A stretch of DNA of 26,491 bases. Source: PBB1 sp031390425 (lineage in GTDB: Bacteria > Pseudomonadota > Gammaproteobacteria > Burkholderiales > Burkholderiaceae_C). The stretch covers positions 1 through 26,491 of the forward strand of contig JANMTL010000043.1 of NCBI GenBank assembly GCA_031390425.1, read 5' to 3'. Positions 6,662 through 14,825 of the stretch are shown here, one piece after another. Each line of letters begins with the position of its first letter. Within the stretch, counting starts at the first letter, position 1. Under the pieces are notes generated by a model that was not told the origin of the DNA, made no database searches, and worked only from the letters and a program-made list of their open reading frames with translations. The translations under genes were made by a program, and so were the position numbers.

Positions 6662-9600
6662 CCGCACTGAACCTGAGCTTGCCGTTTCTGGCAAATCTGC
6701 CTGCGGAGATCGACGTGAAGGTCGAGCCGCGGGTTGCCTTTCAGTTCAACGGTGCGGCGTTCAGCTCCGACGCGCAGACAACGCCTTTCGCGCAAAGCCG
6801 CGCGGCGGCGCTGCAGTTCAAGATGGGTGAACTCGATCTCAAGCCGTACTTGGGCTACCTGCCCGATGCGCTGCCCATCAGACTGCGCCAGGGCCAGGTT
6901 GCGGCCGATCTGGCGCTGGATTTCAAGATGGTCGGGGCATTGCCGAGCGTCGCGTTGCGCGGCCAGGTCGAGGTGAAGAACCTCGCCGCCGACGACGCGG
7001 CCGGTGCGCCGCTGCTGGCCTGGAGGCGGCTGAGCATCGCGCTGCGCGACATCAAGCCGCTGAGCCGCGAGCTGTCCTTCGGCGCCATCGCGCTCGACGC
7101 GCCGACCGTGCATGTGACGCGCGATGCGCAGGGTCGATTGAACCTGGCGCAACTGTCGGGTCCGACGTCGGTGGCCGCAACTTCTGCGGCTGCGGCCGGG
7201 TCGGCGGCATCGGTGCCGAAGGCCGCAGCCACCGACGGCGTTTGGAAGGTGCAGGTCGAAGCGCTGCACGTCAGCGGCATGCGCGTGTTGTGGGCCGACG
7301 CCAGCGTCGCGCCGGCGGCAGCGCTGGCGCTCGAAGCCATCGATCTGAAGGCCGGCCCGCTCGCCTATCCGTTTGCGGCGGACGCCGCGATGCCGGTGAG
7401 CGTGCAGGCAACGTTGGTCGGCCCGGCTGCGGGAGCCACTGCCGCTGCGCCGGCGCCGGGGCGGCTGTCTGTCGAGGGCCGCGCGAGCGACCGTCGGGCG
7501 CTGCTCGACATCAAGCTGTTCGACCTGCCGCTCGATGCGCTCGCGCCGTATCTGGCCGAGACACTGCGGCCGAAGGTCAGCGGACGGCTCGCGGCGTCGG
7601 CGCAACTGATCTGGGCCGCAGGCGATCAGCCGAAGCTGCGAATCGGGCAGGGCGAACTCGTCGTCGATGGTCTGCGAGTGACCGAGGGCGGCACCACGGC
7701 CGCGTCGGGCAAAACCGCAGCGCTGCCCGCAGCGCTCGCGCTCAAGCAACTGGCCGTGCAAGGGGCAGCGGTCGATTTGCAGGCTCGCACGCTGAGCCTG
7801 GCGAGCGTGAAGCTCATACAGCCGGTGATCGCGATGTCGCGCGATCGCGCGGGCCAGTGGAATGTGCAGCGCTGGACGGCGCCGGGTGCCGCCGCGTCGG
7901 ATGCTGTGGCTACCGCAGCAGCCGCCTCCGCGCCGCCGCCCGCTGCCGCCGCCTCGGGGGCGGATGCGCCGTGGCGTGTCGAGCTGCGCGATCTCACGAT
8001 CGACGGCGGCTCGCTGCGCATCGACGACGCGTTCGTCGCCGGTCGGTCAGACACCGAGCCGGTGCGGCTCGAAGTCGCTGCGCTGAAGCTCGGCGTGCAG
8101 AATCTGGCGCTCGTCGACTCGCGCACCAGCGCACCGGCCAAGCTCCAACTCAGCGCTCGCCTGCTCGGCCCGCGCGGCCTCGACGCCGCCCCCGACCAGA
8201 CGACTTCGAAGACCGCCGCCACCGCAGGCGCGCTCGACTGGCGCGGCCAGCTCGGCTTGCAACCGCTGGTGGTCAAGGGCAGCGTGAGGCTGGACCGCTT
8301 CCCGCTGCAGGCGTTCGAGCCGTACTTCCGCGACCGGCTGCCGGTCAGCCTGCTGCGTGCCGAGGCCGGGTTGAAGGCCGAGGTGGCGGTGCGCGACCTG
8401 CCCGCCGGGCTCGATATCGGTGTCGTCGGCGATCTGTTGCTGGCCGATGTGCTGGTGCACAGCCGGCCCACCGCCGGTGCGCAGGCGGGCGCACCGGCCG
8501 GCCTGAACAACACCGACGAGTTGCTCAGTTGGCAGTCGTTGAAACTCAGCGGTGTGACGCTGGCGCTGGCGCCCGCGCGAGCGCCGAAGATCGACATCAC
8601 CGAGGCGGTGCTGGCCGATTTCTACTCGCGCCTCGTCATCACCGAGCAGGGGCGGTTCAACTTGCAAGATGTCGGGCCGACCGCCGCAGCAACCTCAGCG
8701 GACGAGGCCGGGGCAGTGCGCGCGCCGTCGGTGCCAGCCACCGATGTGGCCAGCGTCGCTGCGCCTGCGGCCTCGGCTTCGCCTGTCAGCGCAGCGGCGT
8801 CGTCCCCGGCACTCGAACTCAGCGTCGGCGGCACCCAGCTGATCAACGGCCACGTCGACTTCACGGACCGCTTCGTGCGACCCAACTACAGCGCCGACCT
8901 GACCCAGCTCAACGGCAGCCTCGGCGCGTTCAAATCGGGCTCGCGCGAGATGGCGACGCTCGAACTGCACGGCCGTGCGGCCGGCACCGCACTGCTCGAC
9001 ATTGCGGGCCAGTTGAATCCGACCGCCGAGCCACTGGCGCTGAACATCCGCGCCAAGGCGACCGACCTCGAACTGGCGCCGCTGTCGCCTTACGCGGCCA
9101 AGTACGCGGGCTATGCGATCGAGCGCGGCAAGCTCAGCATGGACGTGACCTACGTCATCACCGCCGACGGCAAGCTCGACGCGAAGAACCAGGTGATCCT
9201 GAACCAGTTGACCTTCGGCGAGCGCATCGACAGCCCGACTGCGACCAAGCTCCCGGTGCTGCTGGCGGTGGCGCTGCTGAAGGATCGCCACGGCGTGATC
9301 GACATCAACCTTCCGGTCAGTGGCTCACTCAATGATCCTCAGTTCAGCGTCGGCGGCATCATCTTCAAGGTCATCATCAACCTGATCGCCAAGGCGCTGA
9401 CCGCGCCGTTCTCGCTGCTGTTCGGCGGCGGCAGCGAAGACCTGAGCGAGGTCGCATTCCACCTCGGCAGGCCCACGGTGACCGAGTCCGGCGCGTCGGC
9501 TCTGGCCAAGGTGGCGCAGGCGCTGCTGGACCGGCCCTCGCTGAAGATGACGGTGACCGGCGCATCCGATTTGGCCACCGAGCGCGCGCCCTATGTGCAG

Positions 9601-10053
9601 GCGGTGCTCGATGCGCGGCTGGTGCAGGAGAAAAAGAGGGAACAGGCGCGCGACGGCGCACCGGCCGAGGCGGCCAGCGCACCAGCCGAGGCGGCCAGCG
9701 CACCATCGCCTTCGGTGACCTTGAACGATGCCGAACGTGAACGCCTGTTGAAACTCGTCTATCGCCAGACCGACATCCCGGACAAGCCGCGCAACCTGAT
9801 CGGCCTGGCCAAGGACATCCCGCCGTCCGAGATGGAGGCGATGCTGAAAGCGCGCATCGTCGTCACCGACGAGTCGATGCGTGAGCTGGCGCTGCAGCGC
9901 GGCCTGGCCGTGCGCGACGCGCTGATCGGCAAGGGCTTGCCGAGCGGGCGGCTTTTCATCGCGTCGCCCAAAGTGCGTGCGGCCGACCAGAACGCCGGAG
10001 ACAAAGCGGCGACGTGGAGCCCGAGTGCGAAGCTGTCGCTGGCCAACAACTGA
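6658..10053 (+). CDS. DUF748 (AsmA-like) protein, C-terminal part of a frame-split gene
   Basis: 1131 residues continuing the DUF748 protein begun at 6092. It opens with TALNLSLPFLANLPAEIDV, which is an internal segment in family members, and runs through several repeated AsmA-like beta-rich blocks. These are separated by Ala-rich linkers, for example around residues 500 and 690. A later ATKLPVLLAVALLKDRHGVID motif is typical of the family, and the protein ends with a C-terminal alpha/beta part (SLKMTVTGASDLATE). The nominal TTG start overlaps the upstream stop (TTGA), so re-initiation is possible but would yield a protein with no signal or anchor. Near 9658-9699 a 21-bp unit is repeated twice, encoding PAEAASA twice. 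It is probably one gene of about 1320 codons with an indel. Confidence 0.85.
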   Translation: MTALNLSLPFLANLPAEIDVKVEPRVAFQFNGAAFSSDAQTTPFAQSRAAALQFKMGELDLKPYLGYLPDALPIRLRQGQVAADLALDFKMVGALPSVALRGQVEVKNLAADDAAGAPLLAWRRLSIALRDIKPLSRELSFGAIALDAPTVHVTRDAQGRLNLAQLSGPTSVAATSAAAAGSAASVPKAAATDGVWKVQVEALHVSGMRVLWADASVAPAAALALEAIDLKAGPLAYPFAADAAMPVSVQATLVGPAAGATAAAPAPGRLSVEGRASDRRALLDIKLFDLPLDALAPYLAETLRPKVSGRLAASAQLIWAAGDQPKLRIGQGELVVDGLRVTEGGTTAASGKTAALPAALALKQLAVQGAAVDLQARTLSLASVKLIQPVIAMSRDRAGQWNVQRWTAPGAAASDAVATAAAASAPPPAAAASGADAPWRVELRDLTIDGGSLRIDDAFVAGRSDTEPVRLEVAALKLGVQNLALVDSRTSAPAKLQLSARLLGPRGLDAAPDQTTSKTAATAGALDWRGQLGLQPLVVKGSVRLDRFPLQAFEPYFRDRLPVSLLRAEAGLKAEVAVRDLPAGLDIGVVGDLLLADVLVHSRPTAGAQAGAPAGLNNTDELLSWQSLKLSGVTLALAPARAPKIDITEAVLADFYSRLVITEQGRFNLQDVGPTAAATSADEAGAVRAPSVPATDVASVAAPAASASPVSAAASSPALELSVGGTQLINGHVDFTDRFVRPNYSADLTQLNGSLGAFKSGSREMATLELHGRAAGTALLDIAGQLNPTAEPLALNIRAKATDLELAPLSPYAAKYAGYAIERGKLSMDVTYVITADGKLDAKNQVILNQLTFGERIDSPTATKLPVLLAVALLKDRHGVIDINLPVSGSLNDPQFSVGGIIFKVIINLIAKALTAPFSLLFGGGSEDLSEVAFHLGRPTVTESGASALAKVAQALLDRPSLKMTVTGASDLATERAPYVQAVLDARLVQEKKREQARDGAPAEAASAPAEAASAPSPSVTLNDAERERLLKLVYRQTDIPDKPRNLIGLAKDIPPSEMEAMLKARIVVTDESMRELALQRGLAVRDALIGKGLPSGRLFIASPKVRAADQNAGDKAATWSPSAKLSLANN
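9658..9699 (+). repeat. Two tandem 21-bp units inside the DUF748 gene
   Basis: Two adjacent 21-bp copies (9658-9678 and 9679-9699) differ at one base and encode a twice-repeated Ala/Pro/Glu heptad in a flexible linker before the C-terminal domain. A partial third copy begins at 9700. This looks like replication-slippage expansion of a linker. Confidence 0.8.
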
Positions 10054-10333
10054 GGCGCTTGATTAGCGCCATGCCCGTTGGCCGCGTCAAGCAAGCAGCG
10101 CTGCCCCCAGTGCGGCAGTGGCACCGCAAAGCGATGCCTTGAGGCCGGTGAATCGACTTTGCACCGTCGGTCGTCGACACACACGCAGCCACCAAAGATC
10201 TTGTAACGGCAAGGCCGTGACCCCTAGAACGAGGGGATGCGCATTGCGGTTGAAGGCAGCAGGCTCCCCTGACGTTGCTGGGGTCGGTTTGATGGCCGAC
10301 TGGGTGACGACTCAACCCTCTCGGAGACACGCC
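10054..10333 (+). promoter_or_regulatory. Structured leader of the PEP-CTERM gene
   Basis: This 280-base stretch has no convincing gene of its own. Its last 130 bases hold three successive hairpins: ACGGC/GCCGT (10206-10218), CCCCT/AGGGG (10221-10236) and CCCC/GGGG (10266-10283). They are followed by the ribosome-binding site CGGAGA at 10322-10327. The hairpin order loosely recalls the GEMM aptamer, but the conserved GACGCAAAG segment and the GNRA loop are missing, so I do not call a riboswitch. It may be a regulated 5' leader. Confidence 0.35.
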
Positions 10334-11149
10334 ATGAAACCAATACCTATTGCAGCTTCGGCCCTTTTATTCGCGGCCATCGGCTCGGCTCAAGCGATTC
10401 CGATCGTGACCTCGGTCGGTGGCAGCAGCCCGGCGGCGATTCAATCGACGGTCGATGAGTTTCGCGCCAGTTTGGGCGCGCTGAACCCGAACGTGGCTGG
10501 CAGCTTCGGCTCCGGTCGCCGCGAGATCAACTGGGATGGCGTGCCCAACGCGCGTTCAGCACCGAACAACCTGCCAGCCGACTTCTTCAACGTCAACTCG
10601 CCGCGCGGAGCTGTCTTTTCGACACCTGGAAGCGGCTTTCAAGTCAGCGCAAACGCAGTCAACCCGACCTCCACCGCGGTCGAATTCGGCAACCTCGATG
10701 CGAGCTATCCATCGTTGTTCGGCGCGTTCAGTCCGCAGCGACTGTTTACTGCGCTCGGCAGCAACATCACAGACGTCAGGTTTTTCATTCCCGGCTCAAC
10801 CGTTGCCGCCACCGTGCGCGGTTTCGGTGCCGTATTCACCGACGTCGATTTGCCCAACGTTTCGTCGTTGCAGTTCTTCAGCGCTGGCGACAAGTTGCTC
10901 GGAACCTTTTTTGTGCCGCCCACCGTCGGTTTCGATGAGGGGCTGTCGTTCGTCGGCGTGCGCTTCGACACCGAATCCATTTCCCGTGTTCGCATCACGG
11001 CAGGCAATCAAGTGTTGTCGGGCCCAGAGATCGGCGACGTGATCGCGCTCGATGATTTCATCTATGCCGAACCGGTGCCCGAGCCCGCGACAGTCGCCCT
11101 TCTTCTGGCTGGATTGGGCGTCATCGGTGTGGCCGCACGGCGAACGTGA
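10334..11149 (+). CDS. PEP-CTERM sorting domain protein
   Basis: 271 residues. The start is the ATG at 10334, with a GGAGA-type ribosome-binding site 7 bases upstream and an immediate signal peptide (LLFAAIGSAQA, cut near residue 22). The open frame reaches further upstream, but that part does not look coding. The mature region is beta-rich and includes GRREINWDGVP near residue 60, a motif I associate with one set of PEP-CTERM proteins. The end is VPEPATVALLLAGLG, a hydrophobic helix and AARRT, the exosortase sorting signal. It is presumably exported and processed at the envelope. No exosortase gene is in the window. The function beyond surface sorting is unknown. Confidence 0.9.
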   Translation: MKPIPIAASALLFAAIGSAQAIPIVTSVGGSSPAAIQSTVDEFRASLGALNPNVAGSFGSGRREINWDGVPNARSAPNNLPADFFNVNSPRGAVFSTPGSGFQVSANAVNPTSTAVEFGNLDASYPSLFGAFSPQRLFTALGSNITDVRFFIPGSTVAATVRGFGAVFTDVDLPNVSSLQFFSAGDKLLGTFFVPPTVGFDEGLSFVGVRFDTESISRVRITAGNQVLSGPEIGDVIALDDFIYAEPVPEPATVALLLAGLGVIGVAARRT

Positions 11150-11312
11150 CATCAGCGTGCGCGGCGCGGTTCATTCGCTCACGGTGAGATGAGCCCGTGC
11201 CGCGCCTCAACCTCGCGCCCACTCGACGCGTTGTTTCGAGTCGCGAAGATCGACCTGAGGCGTGCCTTGCTCGACGCGTCGTATGTCGATGCTCACGGGC
11301 GATTCGATCTCC

Positions 11313-11343
11313 AGGCCAGGTCAGACCTGGCCTGACCTGGCCT
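11313..11343. repeat. Nested inverted repeat built from AGGCCAGGTC
   Basis: A perfect 10-bp inverted repeat AGGCCAGGTC / GACCTGGCCT (11313-11322, 11334-11343) contains a second, mutually exclusive one. CCAGGTC-A-GACCTGG (11316-11330) shares its left arm. The right arm is thus duplicated in tandem (GACCTGGCCT at 11324-11333 and again at 11334-11343). No T-tract follows. It could be a protein-binding site or a switchable RNA hairpin. Confidence 0.7.
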
Positions 11344-11398
11344 AGGCCGGCCGTCCGGCGCGTGGTGACGCACCTCTCCCGCTCCTACCGCGAAGCCG

Positions 11399-11427
11399 AG
11401 CCCCTGCTCGCCCCCCACGGGGCTTTT
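11399..11427 (+). terminator. Possible Rho-independent terminator
   Basis: AGCCCC (11399-11404) pairs with GGGGCT (11419-11424) and is followed by TTTT. The loop is large, and the C-rich interior offers alternative pairings. It is 250 bases past the PEP-CTERM gene and may end that transcript. Confidence 0.4.
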
Positions 11428-11617
11428 GTACTCGTGTAAGAGTTGCGGGTCGCGGTGTCGGCTGGCTGCGCATCCTGACGAATGCGTCGCGAGGACTACC
11501 GCGGGCCGACACCGCGTACATTCGGGCGCGCGCAGTGAGGGCGATAGGAAAATCCAGCGCCGCGGCGTCCTCTACAACCACGACACGACGCGCTGAGTCG
11601 ACGCGAAGGACATCACC

Positions 11618-12154
11618 ATGGCATTGGAAATCATCACGCTGGGCGGCGGCTGCTTTTGGTGCACCGAGGCGGTTTACGAGCATGTCGACGGCGTCACAGC
11701 CGTCGAGTCGGGGTACTGCAACGGCTTAGTCGCCCGGCCGACTTATGAGCAGGTGTGCAGCGGCACCACCGGCTGCGTCGAGGCGATCCGGGTCACCTTC
11801 GATGCCGAGCGGATCAGCCTGCGCGAGGTGCTCGAAATCTTCTTCGTGATCCACGATCCGACCACGCTGAACCGCCAGGGTGCCGATGCGGGCACGCAGT
11901 ACCGCTCGGGCATCTACTTCCACCACGCCGAGCAGCAAGGCGTCGCGCGAGAGGTGATGGACCAGGTCAACGAAAAAGTTGGCGGCCGGCTCGTCACCGA
12001 GCTGCTGGCGGTGGCCGATTACTCGCGCGCCGAGGACTACCACCAGCACTACTTCCGCAACCACCCGAACCAGGGCTACTGCGCGATGGTGGCCGCACCG
12101 AAGGTCGAAAAATTCCGCAAGACGTTCGCGAGTCGGTACAAGCAGCCCGCGTGA
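11618..12154 (+). CDS. msrA: Peptide-methionine (S)-S-oxide reductase MsrA
   Basis: 178 residues, the usual length for a single-domain MsrA. It reduces the S-form of methionine sulfoxide in proteins, repairing oxidative damage, with thioredoxin as the usual electron donor. The catalytic motif GCFWCTEAVYE starts at residue 11, with the active Cys at position 12. Downstream blocks HDPTTLNRQGADAGTQYRS and EDYHQHYFRNHPNQGYC are diagnostic. The start ATG at 11618 has AAGGA a few bases upstream. The stop overlaps the start of the next gene (TGATG), indicating translational coupling. The ZnuD-like receptor further downstream suggests a stress and metal context. Confidence 0.96.
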   Translation: MALEIITLGGGCFWCTEAVYEHVDGVTAVESGYCNGLVARPTYEQVCSGTTGCVEAIRVTFDAERISLREVLEIFFVIHDPTTLNRQGADAGTQYRSGIYFHHAEQQGVAREVMDQVNEKVGGRLVTELLAVADYSRAEDYHQHYFRNHPNQGYCAMVAAPKVEKFRKTFASRYKQPA

Positions 12155-12543
12155 TGTCTCGCGCTTTCGTCATTGCCGCGATTTGCCTTTGCGCATTGCT
12201 GATGCAGTCGATCGGGCGGCTGCACGGCTTTGTGCATCCGCAGGAGCGGCACGAGCCTGCAGTGCTGGCGATGCCGTCGGCTTCGGCCGAGGCGGGGCGT
12301 GAAGCGACTGCGCCGGTGCCCCCGGCCCGCAGCCGGTTGCACGAGCTGTTCGCCGGGCACGACGCCGGCAGTGCCCTGTGCACGGTGTTCGATCAGCTGT
12401 CGCACGCCGACTTGCTGCCCGGCCTGCCCACGCTGGCGCTGGCGTTTGCCGCACCGAGCCATCCGTGTGCTGTTCATGCTGCGTGGCACCACGCCACGCA
12501 GGCGAGGGGCTTCCTCGCGCGCGCACCGCCTGTGATCGGCTGA
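12154..12543 (+). CDS. Small secreted/membrane protein resembling the DUF2946 type
   Basis: 129 residues starting at the ATG whose first base is the last base of the msrA stop, so the two genes are almost certainly co-translated. An N-terminal hydrophobic segment (FVIAAICLCALLMQSI, residues 5-20) looks like a signal or anchor. It is followed by the short motif GRLHGFVH and then a Pro/Ala-rich linker. A later block reads LCTVFDQLSHADLLPGLP, and the C-terminus ends ARGFLARAPP. The HGFVH, FDQLSHAD and ARAPP-like pieces recall small proteins found next to metal-related TonB receptors in betaproteobacteria (DUF2946-like). Scattered His and Cys fit a metal role, but no function is established. I am confident it is a gene, less so of the family. 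Confidence 0.75.
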   Translation: MSRAFVIAAICLCALLMQSIGRLHGFVHPQERHEPAVLAMPSASAEAGREATAPVPPARSRLHELFAGHDAGSALCTVFDQLSHADLLPGLPTLALAFAAPSHPCAVHAAWHHATQARGFLARAPPVIG

Positions 12544-12604
12544 CCCGCGCGAATCCGGCCATCGGCCGGCTGCACCCGCGCCGCCGTCATCGGGTTCGCT
12601 GGAT

Positions 12605-12630
12605 GCCGTCCGCAACGGATGGCGGCTTTT
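12605..12630 (+). terminator. Candidate terminator or attenuator upstream of the TonB receptor gene
   Basis: GCCGTCCG (12605-12612), loop CAA, CGGATGGC (12616-12623) form an 8-bp stem with one G-U pair, followed by GGCTTTT. It lies between the DUF2946-like gene and the receptor gene and may separate or attenuate their transcription. Confidence 0.5.
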
Positions 12631-12723
12631 GGCGCTGACCTGCTCGCACAAATTTCGCATCACCGATGCGCGCGGCCTGTGGGCCGGCCGCCCGGTGTGC
12701 GCTCGACCCGGACCCCACTCACC

Positions 12724-14814
12724 ATGAATCGACTTGTTTCGCGCCCAAGGCGCTGCGTGCTCGTGCGCGCCCTCGGCGTCGTTTTCGCAGGCTGTGCGCC
12801 ACTGCTCGGCCAGGCCCAAGGCATCGACGTGCCTGTGCCCGCCAGCCGCACCCTCGACACCGTCGTCATCACCGGCAACCCGCTCGGCAGCACGCAGATG
12901 GCGGCGCCGGTGTCGGTGCTGTCGGGTGATGCGTTGGTGCTGCGGCGCGGCAGCTCGCTCGGCGAGACGCTGGCCGGTCTGCCCGGTGTCTCGTCGACCT
13001 ACTTCGGGCCCAACGCCAACCGGCCGGTGATCCGCGGCCTGGATGGCGACCGGGTGCGCATCCTCAGCAACGCCGGGGCATCGATCGACGCCTCGTCGCT
13101 CAGCTTCGACCACGCGGTGCCGATCGACCCGCTGATCGTCGATCGCATCGAAGTACTGCGCGGCCCGGGCGCGCTGTTCTACGGTGGCAGTGCGGTCGGC
13201 GGCGTGGTCAACGCGCTGGACAACCGCATTCCGCGCGCGCCTCTGATGGGTCTGTCGGGCGTCGCCGAGGTGCGGCTTGGTGGCGCGAATCGCGAACGCA
13301 GCGGCGCGGCGCTCATCGAAACCGGCAACGGGCCATTCGCGCTGCACGCCGATGTGTTCGGCCGCGACACGTCGAGCCTTCGGGTGCCGCGATACACGCC
13401 CGTCGAAGACGGCGAGCCGCAGGGCCGCAGCCGCCGTGTGCGCAACTCGGCCAGCGAGACGCGCGGCGGCTCGCTCGGTGGATCGTTGTTCTTCGGTGAA
13501 GCGGGTCGAACCGGTCGCATCGGCCTCGCGGTCGACACCTACGACAGCGACTACGGCGTGACCGCCGAGCCCGATGTCACGATCAAGCTCAAGCGCGATC
13601 ACGTCGGCTTCGCCAGCGAACTGAAGGGCCTTGGTGGTCCGTTGCAGGCGCTGCGTTTGAACGCCAACCACACCGACTACCAGCACAAAGAAATCGAGGG
13701 CAGCGGCGACGTTGGCACGGTGTTCAGCAGCGAGGGCTACGACGTGCGGATCGAGGCCGAGCACGCGCCGATCGGCCCGTTGCGCGGCGTAATCGGTGTG
13801 CAGCACGAAGACGTCGATTTCTCGGCGCTGGGTGAAGAAGCTTTCGTGCCCGGCACGCGCACCCGCAAGACCGGCCTGTTCGCGCTGGAAGAGCTGCCGT
13901 GGTCGGGTGGCACGCTGTCGCTGGGCGCGCGCGTCGATCGGGTGAATGTCGATTCGGACGGCGACGCCGACCCGGCCGAGCCGAAGTTCGGCGCCTCGGT
14001 CGATCGCCGTTTCACGCTGCGCAGTTTCTCGCTGGCCAACGTTTATCCGCTGACGCCGGCTTGGTCGGTCTCGGGCACGCTGAGTTCGACCGAACGCGCG
14101 CCGACGTACTTCGAGCTGTACGCCAACGGCGTTCATGCGGCCACCGGTTCCTACGAACAAGGCAATCCGGCCTTGTCGAATGAACGCGCCACCCACATCG
14201 ACCTGGCGGTGGAGTGGAAGACACAGACCGACCGGCTGCGCCTGGGCATGTTCAACACCCGCTTCTCGCGCTTTATCTCGCTGGACGCCACCGGCGAACA
14301 GGTCGATAAATCGGGTGCCGTGGTGGCGGACGGGACACCCGACAGCGTGCCGCTGTACCGATTCAGTGCAGTGCGCGCCCGCTTGCACGGGGTCGAGATC
14401 GAGGGCCGCAAGCGGCTGGCCGATCTGCCGTGGACGCTGGACGTGACAAGCAAGTTCGACGCGACCCGGGCCACCAACCGCACCACCGGTGAACCCTTGC
14501 CGCGCGTGGCGCCGTGGCGTCTGAACCTCGGTCTCGATGCGAGCCGGGGCCCGTGGGGTGCGCGCATCGAAGTCGACCACTCGGCACGTCAGGGCAAGGT
14601 GCCCGACACCGACACGCCGACCGACCGCTACACGATCGTCAACCTGTCGCTGTCGAAGCGCTTCAGCCTGAGCGACGCGGATGCGATCTGGTTCGTCAAG
14701 CTGACCAACCTGGGCAACGAGCTGGCCTACAGCGCCTCGACCATCGACACCCTCCGGGGCCTGTCGCCGCTGCCGGGGCGGGCGGTGAAGGTGGGCATGC
14801 GGGTCAGCTTCTGA
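12724..14814 (+). CDS. TonB-dependent outer-membrane receptor, ZnuD-like
   Basis: 696 residues. The ATG at 12724 gives a signal peptide (VLVRALGVVFAGCAPLLGQAQG). The TonB box/plug region starts near LDTVVITG (residue 40) and carries NRPVIRGLDGDRVRIL and VDRIEVLRGPGALFYGGSAVGGVVN, the classic plug motifs. A 22-strand barrel follows, ending in GRAVKVGMRVSF with the terminal Phe needed for outer-membrane insertion. SLSFDHAVPIDPLIVD, the YQHKEIEG and GEEAFVPGTRTRKTGLFALEE segments resemble the ZnuD zinc receptor group of Neisseria and betaproteobacteria. Substrate assignment to zinc is by family likeness only; heme or another metal complex is possible. I see no clear Zur box upstream. Confidence 0.9.
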   Translation: MNRLVSRPRRCVLVRALGVVFAGCAPLLGQAQGIDVPVPASRTLDTVVITGNPLGSTQMAAPVSVLSGDALVLRRGSSLGETLAGLPGVSSTYFGPNANRPVIRGLDGDRVRILSNAGASIDASSLSFDHAVPIDPLIVDRIEVLRGPGALFYGGSAVGGVVNALDNRIPRAPLMGLSGVAEVRLGGANRERSGAALIETGNGPFALHADVFGRDTSSLRVPRYTPVEDGEPQGRSRRVRNSASETRGGSLGGSLFFGEAGRTGRIGLAVDTYDSDYGVTAEPDVTIKLKRDHVGFASELKGLGGPLQALRLNANHTDYQHKEIEGSGDVGTVFSSEGYDVRIEAEHAPIGPLRGVIGVQHEDVDFSALGEEAFVPGTRTRKTGLFALEELPWSGGTLSLGARVDRVNVDSDGDADPAEPKFGASVDRRFTLRSFSLANVYPLTPAWSVSGTLSSTERAPTYFELYANGVHAATGSYEQGNPALSNERATHIDLAVEWKTQTDRLRLGMFNTRFSRFISLDATGEQVDKSGAVVADGTPDSVPLYRFSAVRARLHGVEIEGRKRLADLPWTLDVTSKFDATRATNRTTGEPLPRVAPWRLNLGLDASRGPWGARIEVDHSARQGKVPDTDTPTDRYTIVNLSLSKRFSLSDADAIWFVKLTNLGNELAYSASTIDTLRGLSPLPGRAVKVGMRVSF

Positions 14815-14825
14815 GCCTGCAGACC

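Larger units (their letters stand above)
11150..11617. other. Non-coding region before msrA, rich in inverted repeats
   Basis: 468 bases hold no convincing gene; the open frames present are Arg-rich and lack family resemblance. The region contains the nested inverted repeat at 11313-11343 and a terminator-like hairpin at 11399-11427, described separately. The msrA promoter should be in the last 150 bases, but I cannot point to a clear -35/-10 pair. Confidence 0.4.

Noticed and set aside
7242..9335. 697-codon plus-strand frame inside the DUF748 gene
   Set aside because: It is the alternate frame of the DUF748 gene and is Arg-rich low-complexity sequence, whereas the other frame shows the family motifs.
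10201..10310. Second c-di-GMP-I riboswitch upstream of the PEP-CTERM gene
   Set aside because: The GACGCAAAG core, the GNRA loop and the GGCAAACC strand are absent; only the general order of hairpins is similar, so it is reported as an unclassified leader.
11197..11439. 80-codon open frame in the gap before msrA
   Set aside because: It is Arg-rich, crosses the nested inverted repeat and a terminator-like hairpin, and has no ribosome-binding site or family resemblance.
12076..14580. 834-codon open frame on the complement strand across msrA and the TonB receptor gene
   Set aside because: It runs antisense to well-supported genes and is rich in Arg, His, Ala and Gln with no domain; it is a GC-bias shadow of the plus-strand receptor.
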